From Mangrovimicrobium sp033283325 (lineage in GTDB: Bacteria > Pseudomonadota > Gammaproteobacteria > Pseudomonadales > Halieaceae), in NCBI GenBank assembly GCA_033283325.1, contig JAWMQO010000003.1, positions 434,001 to 498,000 on the forward strand: a DNA stretch of 64,000 bases, given 5' to 3'. The translations under genes and the position numbers were made by a program. This document shows positions 16,690 through 25,912 of the stretch, in pieces. How positions within the stretch are numbered: position 1 is the first letter of the stretch; the number at the start of each line of letters is the position of its first letter. The notes below the pieces were generated by a model. That model was not told where the DNA came from. It worked only from the letters and a program-made list of their open reading frames with translations, and made no database searches.

Positions 16690-17646
16690 ATGAATACTAG
16701 AACTGAAAACCTGCGCGCTCAACTGGGCGAGCAGGTACTGCTCACTGACGCAGGCCTGGAGACGGACCTCATCTTCAATCACGGCATCGATCTGCCGAAC
16801 TTTGCCTCCTTCGACCTTCTCTCGACTGATTGGGGCAAGGAGGCGCTGGTGACCTACTACCGCAGTTTCCTGGACCTGGCCCGGGAGTATCGCACCGGTT
16901 TCATCCTGGAGACGCCCACCTGGCGGGCCAGTGAGGACTGGGGTAGCCAGATGGGCTACACCACGGACGACCTGCATGGGGTCAACCGCGCCTGCGTCGA
17001 GCTGATGCAGGAGCTGCGGGCGGCGTACGCGGATGTATCCCCCGTGCTGGTGAGCGGCAATATCGGCCCACGCGGCGACGGCTACTCGGTTGAAAAACGC
17101 ATGAATGCCGAGCAGGCACGGGACTACCATGCACCACAGATCGCTGCCTTCGTCGAGGCCGGCGCGGATATGGTGAGTGCCTTCACTCTCAATTACATCG
17201 AGGAGGCCCAGGGTATCGCCCTGGCGGCGAAGGCCGCCGATGTGCCGGTAGTGATTTCCTTCACCGTGGAAACCGATGCCCGCCTGCCCTCGGGCGAGGA
17301 TCTCGGTGACGCGATCAGGGCAGTGGACGAAATTTCTGGCAGTTTCCCCATCTACTACATGATCAACTGCGCCCATCCCACCCACTTCCAGCGCCTGTTC
17401 GAGGAAGGATGCGACTGGCTGCAGCGGATCGGTGGTATCCGCGCCAACGCTTCGAAGTGCAGCCACGCTGAACTGGATGCCGCGGAGGAACTGGATGCGG
17501 GCAACCCGGAGGAACTGGGCCGCGAGTACCACCACTTGCGCGAAATACTTCCAGGACTGCAGGTGCTCGGAGGCTGCTGTGGCACCGACCACCGTCATGT
17601 CGCCCAGGTAGCCGCCGCCTGCCTTGGCACTCATTCTGCACAGTAA
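16690..17646 (+). CDS. Homocysteine S-methyltransferase family protein
   Basis: A 318-residue TIM-barrel enzyme of the MHT/BHMT family. The zinc-binding cysteines are visible: NCAHP near residue 220 and the C-terminal pair GGCCGTD. The N-terminal ETDLIFNHGIDLPNFASF and TPTWRAS segments are typical. The family moves a methyl group from S-methylmethionine, SAM or a betaine to homocysteine or a similar thiol; some relatives act in demethylation of quaternary amines or sulfur compounds, and the donor here is unknown. I used the ATG at 16690 rather than 16651, since the family sequence begins there. The TetR palindrome lies about 200 bp upstream. Confidence 0.88.
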   Translation: MNTRTENLRAQLGEQVLLTDAGLETDLIFNHGIDLPNFASFDLLSTDWGKEALVTYYRSFLDLAREYRTGFILETPTWRASEDWGSQMGYTTDDLHGVNRACVELMQELRAAYADVSPVLVSGNIGPRGDGYSVEKRMNAEQARDYHAPQIAAFVEAGADMVSAFTLNYIEEAQGIALAAKAADVPVVISFTVETDARLPSGEDLGDAIRAVDEISGSFPIYYMINCAHPTHFQRLFEEGCDWLQRIGGIRANASKCSHAELDAAEELDAGNPEELGREYHHLREILPGLQVLGGCCGTDHRHVAQVAAACLGTHSAQ

Positions 17647-17767
17647 TTGTAGTTGCTAAATCCCCGGCCTCCGGCGCTATACTCAGCGCCGGCGCCGGGT
17701 CCATGCTGGGTAGACCCGGTCGCGATTATCCCCTTGGTGGCTTGTTCCTTCCTTCTGGAGGTTTGTC

Positions 17768-18511
17768 GTGACGATTGTATCCACAGCCTTACCCCGCAGC
17801 TCGATGGACCGGGTGTTTTTCGCCGGCATGACGCTGCTGATCCTGTTCGCAATGTTCTATGGCTTTGCGCGCACCTGGTTCCTCCGCCCGCTGTTCCCGG
17901 AGGTTCCCGCGCCGACCGAAACCTTCTTTATCTTCCACGGCATCACCTTTACCGCCTGGTTTGTACTGCTCACAGCCCAGGCCGGCCTGGTTTGGGCCGG
18001 ACGCATCGACCTGCACCGACGCTTCGGCTACTTCGGTGCCGGTCTCGCTACCCTGATGGTGGTCCTGGGGATTCACGGCGCATTGGTAGCGGCGCGGCGG
18101 CCCGAGGGATTCATCGGGGTACCCGTGCCCGCGCCGACCTTCCTGATCGAACCTCTCTGCGCGATTCTCCTTTTCACCCTCTTCGTATCCCTTGCGATCT
18201 ACCTGCGGCGCGACAGTGAGACCCACAAGCGACTGATCCTGATCGGCTCTATCAGTATCCTTGCAGCAGCGCTGGCGAGGTGGCCCATCGGACTGACCGC
18301 GATGACTTCGCCGGTACCCGGCATCCAGGTGCCCGACCTGGTGCTGGATCTCTTCCTGCTGCCGCTGATCGCCTGGGACCTGACCACCCGCGGGCGACTG
18401 CACCCGGCAACCCTGTGGGGCGGCCTGCTACTGGTGGCGACCCAGCCGCTGAAATGGATGCTTGCGGGCACCGCGTCCTGGCAAGGCTTCGCGGGCTGGC
18501 TCATCGGCTGA
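17768..18511 (+). CDS. Multi-pass membrane protein of unknown function
   Basis: A 247-residue inner-membrane protein with six or seven predicted helices, for example FFAGMTLLILFAMFYGF, FHGITFTAWFVLLTAQAGLVWAG and LCAILLFTLFVSLAIYL. Conserved-looking histidines and arginines lie at helix ends (FHGIT, DLHRRFGYFG, THKRLILIGS), like DUF2306/cytochrome-b-like small membrane proteins, but I do not assign a function. The GTG start has a strong GGAGG site 6 nt upstream. Confidence 0.75.
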   Translation: MTIVSTALPRSSMDRVFFAGMTLLILFAMFYGFARTWFLRPLFPEVPAPTETFFIFHGITFTAWFVLLTAQAGLVWAGRIDLHRRFGYFGAGLATLMVVLGIHGALVAARRPEGFIGVPVPAPTFLIEPLCAILLFTLFVSLAIYLRRDSETHKRLILIGSISILAAALARWPIGLTAMTSPVPGIQVPDLVLDLFLLPLIAWDLTTRGRLHPATLWGGLLLVATQPLKWMLAGTASWQGFAGWLIG

Positions 18512-18610
18512 CGCCGCTCCGCCCCAACCAAGTAGCGGGGCACAGGCAATCACTGCGAACTACCCGGCGGCATCTATAATGTGGGGACTCCAACCACGCT
18601 GGAGGCCCCT

Positions 18611-18925
18611 ATGCCCATCAGCAAATTGACAGCGGCAGAAATCCATTCCCGCCTGGACGCGCTTACCGACTGGGAACTAAAGAATGGCAAGCTGCATCGC
18701 ACTTTCGAATTTCGCGATTTCGTCGCGGCCTTCGGCTTCATGAGCCAGGTGGCGCTGCTCGCGGAACGCGCCAACCATCACCCCGAGTGGAGCAATGTCT
18801 ACAACTGTGTCGAAGTCAGCCTGACAACCCACGAGGCGAAGGGTATCTCCGAACGCGACTTCGCCCTGGCAAATGCAATCGACCGCTTGGAAGAGGTCCA
18901 TCCGCCCGACTCGCTCCACCTCTGA
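18611..18925 (+). CDS. phhB: Pterin-4-alpha-carbinolamine dehydratase
   Basis: A 104-residue enzyme that dehydrates 4a-hydroxytetrahydropterin so that the pterin cofactor of aromatic amino-acid hydroxylases can be recycled. The signature ERANHHPEWSNVYNCVEVSLTTHEAKGISERDFALA carries the catalytic paired histidines and the distal histidine. The start ATG at 18611 follows a GGAGG site. No phenylalanine hydroxylase gene is adjacent in this window. Confidence 0.93.
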   Translation: MPISKLTAAEIHSRLDALTDWELKNGKLHRTFEFRDFVAAFGFMSQVALLAERANHHPEWSNVYNCVEVSLTTHEAKGISERDFALANAIDRLEEVHPPDSLHL

Positions 18926-19002
18926 GTTGGCAGCGCCCGCCGGCATATCCCCGCTACAAAGGCCGGAAGCGTGGCGCGTTGCCTGTGAGACCGCATACTC
19001 TC

Positions 19003-20103
19003 TCAGGTAGCCGGCGGGGGTTCGAGAGTGAAATCGGGAAGCTCGGTCAGAGTAAAACCACTCCCGGGCTCCCCGACTACCGATAGCGTACACCGCCCCC
19101 AGGTACGCGGCACGATCCAGCCATCATCCCCCATATTCTCCAGCGGCACGCCTTTTCGACCCTCCTCACAATCCAGTTGTAAGGTGTGCAGGCCCGGCCG
19201 TATATCCGAAATCTGGAACTCTCGATGGTACAAGTCCACGATCTGGAAGGCATAGTCGACCGGGTAGATCGGCTCCAGCAGTGAAATAGTGGTAGAGAAC
19301 TGCTTTTCTGAAACCATCTCATTCAGGCCGGCTGCATGCTCGATAATCTGGGCGCTCATTTCGAAATCGGCAAACTTCAGCTCCAGCAGCTTTGCCGTAC
19401 GCAAGGCGTTGCCCATGAGCAGGTTGTCGATTTCATAGAGGTATTTGCTTGCGATCACTGGCGCCAATACATGGAGGGGCAAACGTTCTTCCTCCAGAAA
19501 TCCGGAGACAAGTACCCGGTAGACCCGGTCGGCATGCTTGTACGCCTGCACTTTTTCATTGAGCGTCAGGAAATATCGGACCAGCAGGGCCTCCAGGTGC
19601 AACTGCTCATAGAAATTCGGATACTCGATGGCAGCGAGTTCATCGATCAGGGCTCTCCCCGCTTCCATCTTCCCCTCATTGAGTGCTTCAGCGGCATCGC
19701 GATAGCGACCGTAAAACTTCGGCCGCATGCTGCGAAAGCGGCCATTTTTTACGATCAAACCCTCGATTCGGCCCATATCGGCCACCGGGACACCATCCAG
19801 GGTAGCTGGCTCGAACCGGGCTTTGCGGCCGTTCTCGAGCAGCACGTCAGCCAACTCCCTGAATCCGGTAGCATCCAAAAGGGAAAGCTCGAGCAGTTCA
19901 CCCCGTGCATCGATACTCGACAGGACCAGCACCCACCCTTCACCGCCTTTGTAGGCCGCCCAGCGGGATAATGCTTTTTGATCTTCCTGATCAACTGGCT
20001 TGGGGGGTACGTACTCGGCCTCGGCCTGAATCGCGCTGACCCAGCACACTTGGGCGAAAACAAGGCCCAATGCAAAGCAACTGAAAAGACATCCCTGTCT
20101 CAT
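19003..20103 (-). CDS. Exported protein with TonB-C-like segment
   Basis: A 366-residue protein with a signal peptide (MRQGCLFSCFALGLVFAQVCWVSAIQAEAE). Residues about 55-110, with RGELLELSLLDATGFRELADVL and ARFEPATLDGVPV, resemble the C-terminal domain of TonB-like proteins; the middle is helical and TPR-like. No membrane anchor follows the signal peptide, so it is probably periplasmic. I do not recognise a characterised family. It is monocistronic. Confidence 0.65.
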   Translation of the reverse strand: MRQGCLFSCFALGLVFAQVCWVSAIQAEAEYVPPKPVDQEDQKALSRWAAYKGGEGWVLVLSSIDARGELLELSLLDATGFRELADVLLENGRKARFEPATLDGVPVADMGRIEGLIVKNGRFRSMRPKFYGRYRDAAEALNEGKMEAGRALIDELAAIEYPNFYEQLHLEALLVRYFLTLNEKVQAYKHADRVYRVLVSGFLEEERLPLHVLAPVIASKYLYEIDNLLMGNALRTAKLLELKFADFEMSAQIIEHAAGLNEMVSEKQFSTTISLLEPIYPVDYAFQIVDLYHREFQISDIRPGLHTLQLDCEEGRKGVPLENMGDDGWIVPRTWGRCTLSVVGEPGSGFTLTELPDFTLEPPPAT

Positions 20104-20292
20104 GATTTATCCTTTGGTATTTTTTTAGCAGGAAAACCCTATCAGATTCACAGCAGGTGACCAAGAATCCTCACGGGAATTGATGGCGCTTTCCAGACCT
20201 TTTCAAGGACCCTGTCTATACTGGTCAGCATCAGGGCGCGTACGATCTTCATGGAATATGCCCCGTTTACCAACAGCAGAAGGCTCTCCCCG

Positions 20293-20604
20293 ATGCACTT
20301 CATCTTCGAGGTAAAAATGTCCCCCGGCTACGCGCCGGAACGCTACGCCGAAGCCTGGGTGCGTGCCAGCGAGATCATCCAGCAGGCGCCGGGGGCGCAG
20401 GGTACCCGGCTGCATCGCAAGATCGGCCAGCCGGACACCCTGCTGGCCATCGCCACCTGGAAGTCGAAGGCACAACGCGATGCGATGGAGGGTAATCCGA
20501 GTGAAGAAGTGCAACGCATCATCGCGGAGCAGGCGGAATTCGTCGAGGTTCGCGTGATTGGCGAATACGAGGCGCCTGAGTGGGAGGTCATCCCCACACC
20601 CTGA
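20293..20604 (+). CDS. ABM-like small protein
   Basis: A 103-residue protein resembling antibiotic biosynthesis monooxygenase domains: MHFIFEVKMSPGYAPERYAEAWVRASEIIQQAPGAQG, then LHRKIGQPDTLLAIATWKSKAQRDAM. I chose the ATG at 20293 over 20251, because an AAGG lies a suitable distance before it and the family fold starts there. The function is unknown. Confidence 0.7.
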   Translation: MHFIFEVKMSPGYAPERYAEAWVRASEIIQQAPGAQGTRLHRKIGQPDTLLAIATWKSKAQRDAMEGNPSEEVQRIIAEQAEFVEVRVIGEYEAPEWEVIPTP

Positions 20605-20676
20605 GTTTCCCGGGGCTGCCTTGCCGGCTTGCGCCGCCTTGACTAAGCTCAGGCCGTCACTTGCGGAGATAGCCCG

Positions 20677-21690
20677 ATGCCAATAGCCCGTCGTTTCACC
20701 CTGCTCCTTGTTGTTTTCATCCTGCCGTTTACGGCTCAGGCCGCCGCGCCCAACGCCGAGGCACTGCAAAAAGTCGTCGATGCCGCCTACGCAAAATTCA
20801 AGGATCTCGACGAGGGCAAAAACGCGGATTACATCCCCATTCTGGCCACTGTGCCCAGCGAGATGTTCGGTATTGTCATCGCCACCCGGGATGGACAGGT
20901 CTTCAGCGCCGGCGAGTTGGAATACGAGTTTTCCATTCAGTCGGTGTCCAAGCCCTTTACCGCCTCGCTGATCATGTACGAGCAGGGGGCGAAAACACTG
21001 CGCGAGAAAATCGGCGTGGAACCCACTGGCCTGCCCTTCAACTCCAAGCTGGCCCTGGAGCTCTACCCCGAGCGCTCGGTCAACCCCCTGGTAAACGCCG
21101 GGGCGATTGCCGCGGTAAGCCTGGTTGAAGCCAAAGACGAAGCCGAAAGGTCGAAGAAAGTCCTCGGCAATATCAGCGGCTATGCCGGGCGCGAGCTGAC
21201 GGTACTGGAAGAGGTCTACAACTCGGAATACGAGACCGCCTGGAGCAACCGCGGCATCGCCAACCTCCTCTACAACTACGGCCGTCTCTATAGCGATCCG
21301 GAGGAGGCCCTGCGGGTGTACACCCGACAGTGTTCCATCGGTATCAATACCGTAGACCTCGCGATGATGGGGGCGACGCTGGCCAACAGCGGCGTCAATC
21401 CGAAGACGGGCGAACGCCTGCTCGACGCGGAGGACGTGCCCGAGTTGCTGGCGATCATGGCCACCGCGGGTTTCTACGATGAATCCGGGGAGTGGATGTA
21501 CAGCGCTGGGCTGCCGGCAAAAACGGGTGTCGGCGGCGGTATCGTTGCGGTGGTGCCGGGGAAATTTGCCATTGCCACTTTCTCAGCACCGCTGAATGAA
21601 GCGGGCAACTCTGTGCGCGGCATGAAGGCCATTCGCTATATTGCGGGCGAGCTGGGCGTCGGCCTCTACGGACCGAACCACGAGGAATAG
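20677..21690 (+). CDS. glsA: Glutaminase with signal peptide
   Basis: Serine-dependent beta-lactamase-fold glutaminase (glutamine to glutamate plus ammonia). The SxxK catalytic pair is in SIQSVSKPF, with VNPLVNAGAIA, YNYGRLYSD and AGLPAKTGVGGGI as further family motifs. The length of 337 residues exceeds the usual 308 because of an N-terminal signal peptide (LLLVVFILPFTAQAAA), so this copy is predicted to be periplasmic, which is unusual for GlsA. The ATG follows GGAGAT. Confidence 0.9.
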   Translation: MPIARRFTLLLVVFILPFTAQAAAPNAEALQKVVDAAYAKFKDLDEGKNADYIPILATVPSEMFGIVIATRDGQVFSAGELEYEFSIQSVSKPFTASLIMYEQGAKTLREKIGVEPTGLPFNSKLALELYPERSVNPLVNAGAIAAVSLVEAKDEAERSKKVLGNISGYAGRELTVLEEVYNSEYETAWSNRGIANLLYNYGRLYSDPEEALRVYTRQCSIGINTVDLAMMGATLANSGVNPKTGERLLDAEDVPELLAIMATAGFYDESGEWMYSAGLPAKTGVGGGIVAVVPGKFAIATFSAPLNEAGNSVRGMKAIRYIAGELGVGLYGPNHEE

Positions 21691-21738
21691 GTAGTCGGGC
21701 CGAAGCGGGGCGCACCCCCGCCGCAGGTGCCAAGAATG

Positions 21739-23061
21739 CTAGGCCCGCGCCGTCGCAGGCCAGCGCAGCGGAATACCGCACAGCAGGGCACCGCCGACAA
21801 TCAACAAGAGCGCTCCGCTACTCCCCAGCGACAGCAACTGGCCGTCGAAGCCGCGCAACGTTGCCATGACCAGGCCGCCGCCTGCCATCATCGCGCCACA
21901 CAAGAGGCGCCAGGCCGGCGGCACCGGTGCATCGGCCGGCCGGCTCAACCGTTCCAGTGGCGCCAGCAATGGTGCGACCCCCAGTAACACCACGGCGGGG
22001 ACGGCGATCCACAGGGCCCGCATCCACCACCATTCGGCTGAGCCCGGGTAACTGTGGGCGCCGATCCCGCCGAGCAGGTAGGACGTCGCGAGCACCAGGA
22101 ACAGCACTGTCATATGCCACAGGTAGATGGTCATGATCATGGTGCTGATGATGACGGTGCAGGTCCAGACGCGCTGGCTGGCGAGCCAGCGCTGCATCGG
22201 TTTCTCGAAGGCCAGCAGCAGGCCGAACTGACTCATGCCCAGGGCAATTAACGTGATCTTGGGCGGCAGGGTATTGCTGACGGCTTCACCCGGGGAACCC
22301 GCCATGGCCACCGGGTAGGGGCCGAAGTGAATCAGGCAAACCAGTACCGCGAAGCTGGCTGCGGCGAGGCCTAGCAGCATCACAGGGCTGCCGAGCCGGC
22401 CGTCCCGCCAGGCGAAGCCCAGGTGATGCATGGCGAGCCAGACCCAGAAATAGTTGGTCCATCCGGCCCAGGTCCAGCCGAGGGCGAAAAACGCCAGGTC
22501 CGTCAGCACCGCCAGGGCGAGCAGGGCGAACAGGGAGGGCAGGCCGAAGCGGGTCCACAGTCGGTAGGCCGCGGGCGCCAGCAACACGATCATGGTGTAG
22601 ATGGCCAGGAACCAGGTGGGCACCAGCGCTCCCTTGGAAAGGAAGCTGATGGTCTCAGGAGCCAGTCCGCCGAGAGCGAGGCCAAAGGCGATGAAGCCCC
22701 AGGCCAGCACGAGCAGCAGCAAGGGCGTCAGCAAGCGGTGCAGTCGGCCCGCCAGCCACTGGGCGTAATCGAGGTTCTTGCTTCGCGCACTTTCCAGCGA
22801 CACCCCGTTGGAATAACCGCCGACAATAAAGAAGATCGGCATCACCTGGAAGATCCAGGTCAGCCACTGGGTCCAGGGAATGACCTCCAGCGCCAGCAGG
22901 AATTGCATGACGCCCAGTTCACTGTCGTAGTAACCGCTGGTAATCAGCCAGTGGCCACTGATCACGAATAAGATCGAAGCCGCGCGGAGAAAATCCACAT
23001 AGCGGTTGCGCTCCGCCGGCGTTGCCGCCGCTACCTTGCTCGCCTGTTCCCACATTCCCAT
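21739..23061 (-). CDS. Acyltransferase family membrane protein
   Basis: Acyltransferase-3-like integral membrane protein with about ten helices, 440 residues. The signature near the N-terminus is RYVDFLRAASILFVISGHWLI, with the catalytic histidine after the first helix. These enzymes O-acylate sugars, glycans or lipids at the inner membrane. I used the ATG at 23061 (MGMWEQ), which clears the rhombosortase gene upstream; the longer start at 23178 would overlap it. Substrate unknown. Confidence 0.85.
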   Translation of the reverse strand: MGMWEQASKVAAATPAERNRYVDFLRAASILFVISGHWLITSGYYDSELGVMQFLLALEVIPWTQWLTWIFQVMPIFFIVGGYSNGVSLESARSKNLDYAQWLAGRLHRLLTPLLLLVLAWGFIAFGLALGGLAPETISFLSKGALVPTWFLAIYTMIVLLAPAAYRLWTRFGLPSLFALLALAVLTDLAFFALGWTWAGWTNYFWVWLAMHHLGFAWRDGRLGSPVMLLGLAAASFAVLVCLIHFGPYPVAMAGSPGEAVSNTLPPKITLIALGMSQFGLLLAFEKPMQRWLASQRVWTCTVIISTMIMTIYLWHMTVLFLVLATSYLLGGIGAHSYPGSAEWWWMRALWIAVPAVVLLGVAPLLAPLERLSRPADAPVPPAWRLLCGAMMAGGGLVMATLRGFDGQLLSLGSSGALLLIVGGALLCGIPLRWPATARA

Positions 23062-23093
23062 CGTGGCACTGCCCCCTGTTTCCCTGGATGAGA

Positions 23094-23693
23094 TTACTGA
23101 TCCCCGTGAACCCTGAAACGCAGCAGTACCAGGCCACCCAGCAGCCCCGCGAGATGCGCAGGCGCGTAGGGCGCCCAACTGATGTGGGTAAGCAGGGACT
23201 GCCCGCTGTAAAGCTCCACGGCCAATTTAAACACACTCGCCAGGGCGATACAGGCGATAAGCGGTGAGCGGCTCTGTTGCCAGCGCAGGTGGATGGCTAC
23301 CACGAGAAGTGTGTTGAGGAGGCCGGAAAGGCCACAGTAGCGCTGTAGTTCACACAGCGGCGAGAGGAGCAGCGCGTTGACGCTCAGCATGCCCACAACC
23401 AGGCTGCAGACCAGCAGGCGGCGGGAATGGCTCTCGATAATCCAGCCCAGCACCGCCAGCGCGAGCATGTTCCAGTACAGGTGTTCCGCGTCCGCATGTA
23501 TCCACTGGCCGGTGAGCAACCCCAGTGCCCCGCCTGCTTGCAGGGCGGCTCGCTCGAAATAGAGCTGGGCATGCAGTTCCGCCGGCAAATACAGTAGCAC
23601 TTCGGCGAACAGGCAGAGCAGGAGCGTTACTATCGGCAATCTCCCGGCAAGGTGAATCGGCGCCCCTGCGGCGCCCGGGATTGCAGTATTCAT
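23094..23693 (-). CDS. rrtA: Rhombosortase (rhomboid-family GlyGly-CTERM protease)
   Basis: A 199-residue, six-helix rhomboid-family intramembrane protease. The catalytic serine is Ser123 in CGLSGLLNT and the catalytic histidine is His180 in APAHLAGLLGG; the first-loop HADAEHLYWNM motif is also present. Rhombosortases process proteins with a C-terminal GlyGly-CTERM signal. The gene starts 5 bp after the stop of exactly such a protein (23699-25744), so the two are very probably an enzyme-substrate pair translated together. The length fits the short rhombosortase subfamily rather than GlpG. Confidence 0.88.
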   Translation of the reverse strand: MNTAIPGAAGAPIHLAGRLPIVTLLLCLFAEVLLYLPAELHAQLYFERAALQAGGALGLLTGQWIHADAEHLYWNMLALAVLGWIIESHSRRLLVCSLVVGMLSVNALLLSPLCELQRYCGLSGLLNTLLVVAIHLRWQQSRSPLIACIALASVFKLAVELYSGQSLLTHISWAPYAPAHLAGLLGGLVLLRFRVHGDQ

Positions 23694-23698
23694 GGGCT

Positions 23699-25744
23699 TC
23701 ACCTGCGGCGGCCGGCGAAGAGCAAAGGCAGCAGGAGCAGGACCATCCAGGGGCCCAGTGCCCCGCCGCCGCTGCCGCCCGCGGGGGTGGCGCGGGGCGA
23801 ACTGAATGCAGGTTGCGCGCTGTCCACCCGATTGTCCTGCACCGCCCCCGCGGCGCGCTGTGCCCGTGCCGCGCGTTCCGCTTCCACCCGCGCCGCGTTG
23901 TCGCGGTCCATGCCGTATTGCTCGAAGACCTCCTCCCGCACCACTACCATCGAGGTGTAGTTGGTGACCAGTCCGTACTCCATGGCAAGGTCGACAATCG
24001 CCTCGCGTGTGTCGGCGTCTTCGCCGAGGTAGTCGATGCGATCCTGCAGATCCTCGATACTGGCGAAGGCCCACAGGCGCTCTACTTCCGGGTTGCGCTG
24101 AGTGCTCGCGGGAAAGGCGAATCGGGTCCGGTAAGCGACGTCCCGCCCGGACACCTTGCCGGTGATTTCCACCTCGGCCTCGCCGCCGCCCCAGTAGTGG
24201 CCAAACAGTACAAGTTGCTGGCCGCGATAGAGCGATGCGATGCGCGCGGGCGCCAGGTCCTTCACCTTCACCCCGTCAATCTCGACATGGATATCCCGGT
24301 AGGCTTCGTGGGCGAGTTTGTCCGCCGCCTGGATCAGGCGGCCGGAGATGTCGTCGCTGTTGGAGATGTTCATGGCGAAGCCATTGGACATTTTCGTCAT
24401 CCCCTCCAGCAGCGGCCGGTTCGCGCTGTTGCCCATCATGAAGCTGAACAGCCTGACGTCGTGCTTTTCAAGTAATTCCAGGAAATCCTTTTTCTGCGTC
24501 AGGCCGACATTGGCGACTCCGTCGGTGACCAGTACCACCGCGCTCGGGCGGTCCGAATCCAGGCCCCGGTAACCCAGTTCCAGGCCGGCGTAGAGGTTGG
24601 TGCCACCGTCCGGCTGGATCGCCTCCAGGTCCGCGATTGTGCGATTGATACTCGCAGTGTCCACCACCTGGTAGCCGCGGGTCAGTTCCCGCGCGCGGTT
24701 ATTGAACAGGACCACGCGGTAGCGGTCCGCTGGATTGAGCTTTTCCAGGCCCTTGCGAATGCCTTCCACCAGGCTCTGGTACTTGCCCGCCATCGAACCG
24801 GAATAGTCCAGCACGAAGACCCAGTCGCGGCCCTGCTGAATACTGGAGAGGTCGTCCCCCGGTGTCACCGTCATCATGAAGGTGCCGCGGCCACCGTCCG
24901 CCGGTTTGTGCGCGATCATGTCGACACTGCCCGGCAGCCCCTGCTGGTGACGCCAGTAGACGACGATGTCCCGGTCCAGGCGGAAGGCAGGCTGAGTGCT
25001 GGTGGTTTCGCCATCAATCCGTGCATTGCCCAGCGAAACCAGCCAGGTATCCGGCGACTGCTGCTGAATAGCAGCAGCGGGGTGTTGAGGGAGACGAAAG
25101 GTATCGACGGGATAGGAAGAGCGCATGCGCAGATTGAAACTGAAATCCTCCTCGACCACTTCGTTGTAACTCCAGAAGGCCAGTTTTTGCTCGTCCACGC
25201 CGCCCTCTTCCAGGGGGTAGACATAGCGGCCGATACCGAGGTCCACCTTCACGGCCTGCAGGTATACCAGGCGGATTTTTACCTCGGCCTGTGGCCTGAC
25301 TGGGTACACCGTGCTGTCGAAAGTGCGGTAATCGTCCTGCTCGGTCAGGGCGGACTCCCTGCCCTGGGCCTTTTCCTGCTCGTAGACTTCCCTGGCCCGC
25401 TGCTTCTCCAATACCTCACCGGTCACCGGCTTGCCGTCGATCCAGTAGGTGAACTCGCCAACCGCCGCCTGCGCGGGCACCGGGAAGGAGTAAATGGCCT
25501 CCAGTGCCTGATTGTGAGGATTGAAAAATGTCTGTTCGATCGAGGTTACCGCGTAGCCGTCCTCGATGATGACATCCACATGGTGCTGCCGGATCTGCAG
25601 GGCCGGCAGCTTGCCGTTCGCCGGGCTCATCAGTCCCGCCCCCAGTGAGGCCGGGGCATGAAAGGCGGCGAGTAGGGCTATCGCCGCAGTACACTTCCAG
25701 GTGTTCTGCCAGGTGCTCTTCCAGATCTTCGGTAGGCTGGTCAT
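23699..25744 (-). CDS. VIT/von Willebrand A protein with GlyGly-CTERM tail
   Basis: A 681-residue exported protein: signal peptide, an inter-alpha-trypsin-inhibitor (VIT) domain (about 40-180, with VTSIEQTFFNPHNQALEAIYSFPVP and RAREVYEQEKAQGRE), a vWA domain (about 305-480) with an intact metal-ion site (DYSGSM, GGTNLY, VTDG), a beta-rich region, and a C-terminal GGSGGGALGPWMVLL segment ending LLFAGRRR. The last part is a GlyGly-CTERM sorting tail: a glycine run, one hydrophobic helix, and arginines. It resembles the marine proteobacterial sortase target proteins but swaps their sortase signal for a rhombosortase one. Start at 25744 is supported by GAGGGATCAAG before ATG. The protein is likely surface-exposed or secreted. 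Confidence 0.88.
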   Translation of the reverse strand: MTSLPKIWKSTWQNTWKCTAAIALLAAFHAPASLGAGLMSPANGKLPALQIRQHHVDVIIEDGYAVTSIEQTFFNPHNQALEAIYSFPVPAQAAVGEFTYWIDGKPVTGEVLEKQRAREVYEQEKAQGRESALTEQDDYRTFDSTVYPVRPQAEVKIRLVYLQAVKVDLGIGRYVYPLEEGGVDEQKLAFWSYNEVVEEDFSFNLRMRSSYPVDTFRLPQHPAAAIQQQSPDTWLVSLGNARIDGETTSTQPAFRLDRDIVVYWRHQQGLPGSVDMIAHKPADGGRGTFMMTVTPGDDLSSIQQGRDWVFVLDYSGSMAGKYQSLVEGIRKGLEKLNPADRYRVVLFNNRARELTRGYQVVDTASINRTIADLEAIQPDGGTNLYAGLELGYRGLDSDRPSAVVLVTDGVANVGLTQKKDFLELLEKHDVRLFSFMMGNSANRPLLEGMTKMSNGFAMNISNSDDISGRLIQAADKLAHEAYRDIHVEIDGVKVKDLAPARIASLYRGQQLVLFGHYWGGGEAEVEITGKVSGRDVAYRTRFAFPASTQRNPEVERLWAFASIEDLQDRIDYLGEDADTREAIVDLAMEYGLVTNYTSMVVVREEVFEQYGMDRDNAARVEAERAARAQRAAGAVQDNRVDSAQPAFSSPRATPAGGSGGGALGPWMVLLLLPLLFAGRRR

Positions 25745-25878
25745 CTTGATCCCTCGCTGAAAATTTATGGCGGCGCTTGCGGCCACCAGGGCCCGAAATT
25801 CGGGGTGAGAGAGACAATACGGCCAGGGGATCTCAAAACGCACCCAAATTGATATTTGTGGCACTTTATAGTTCTATT

Positions 25879-25897
25879 GGTATCGTTTTTCGATACC
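25879..25897. promoter_or_regulatory. Palindromic operator between vWA and HTH genes
   Basis: Perfect 7-bp arms GGTATCG and CGATACC with a T5 spacer, 16 bp before the HTH regulator start and about 135 bp before the divergent vWA gene. A likely autoregulatory site of the HTH protein. Confidence 0.65.
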
Positions 25898-25912
25898 TAT
25901 GATAAGGCCAGC

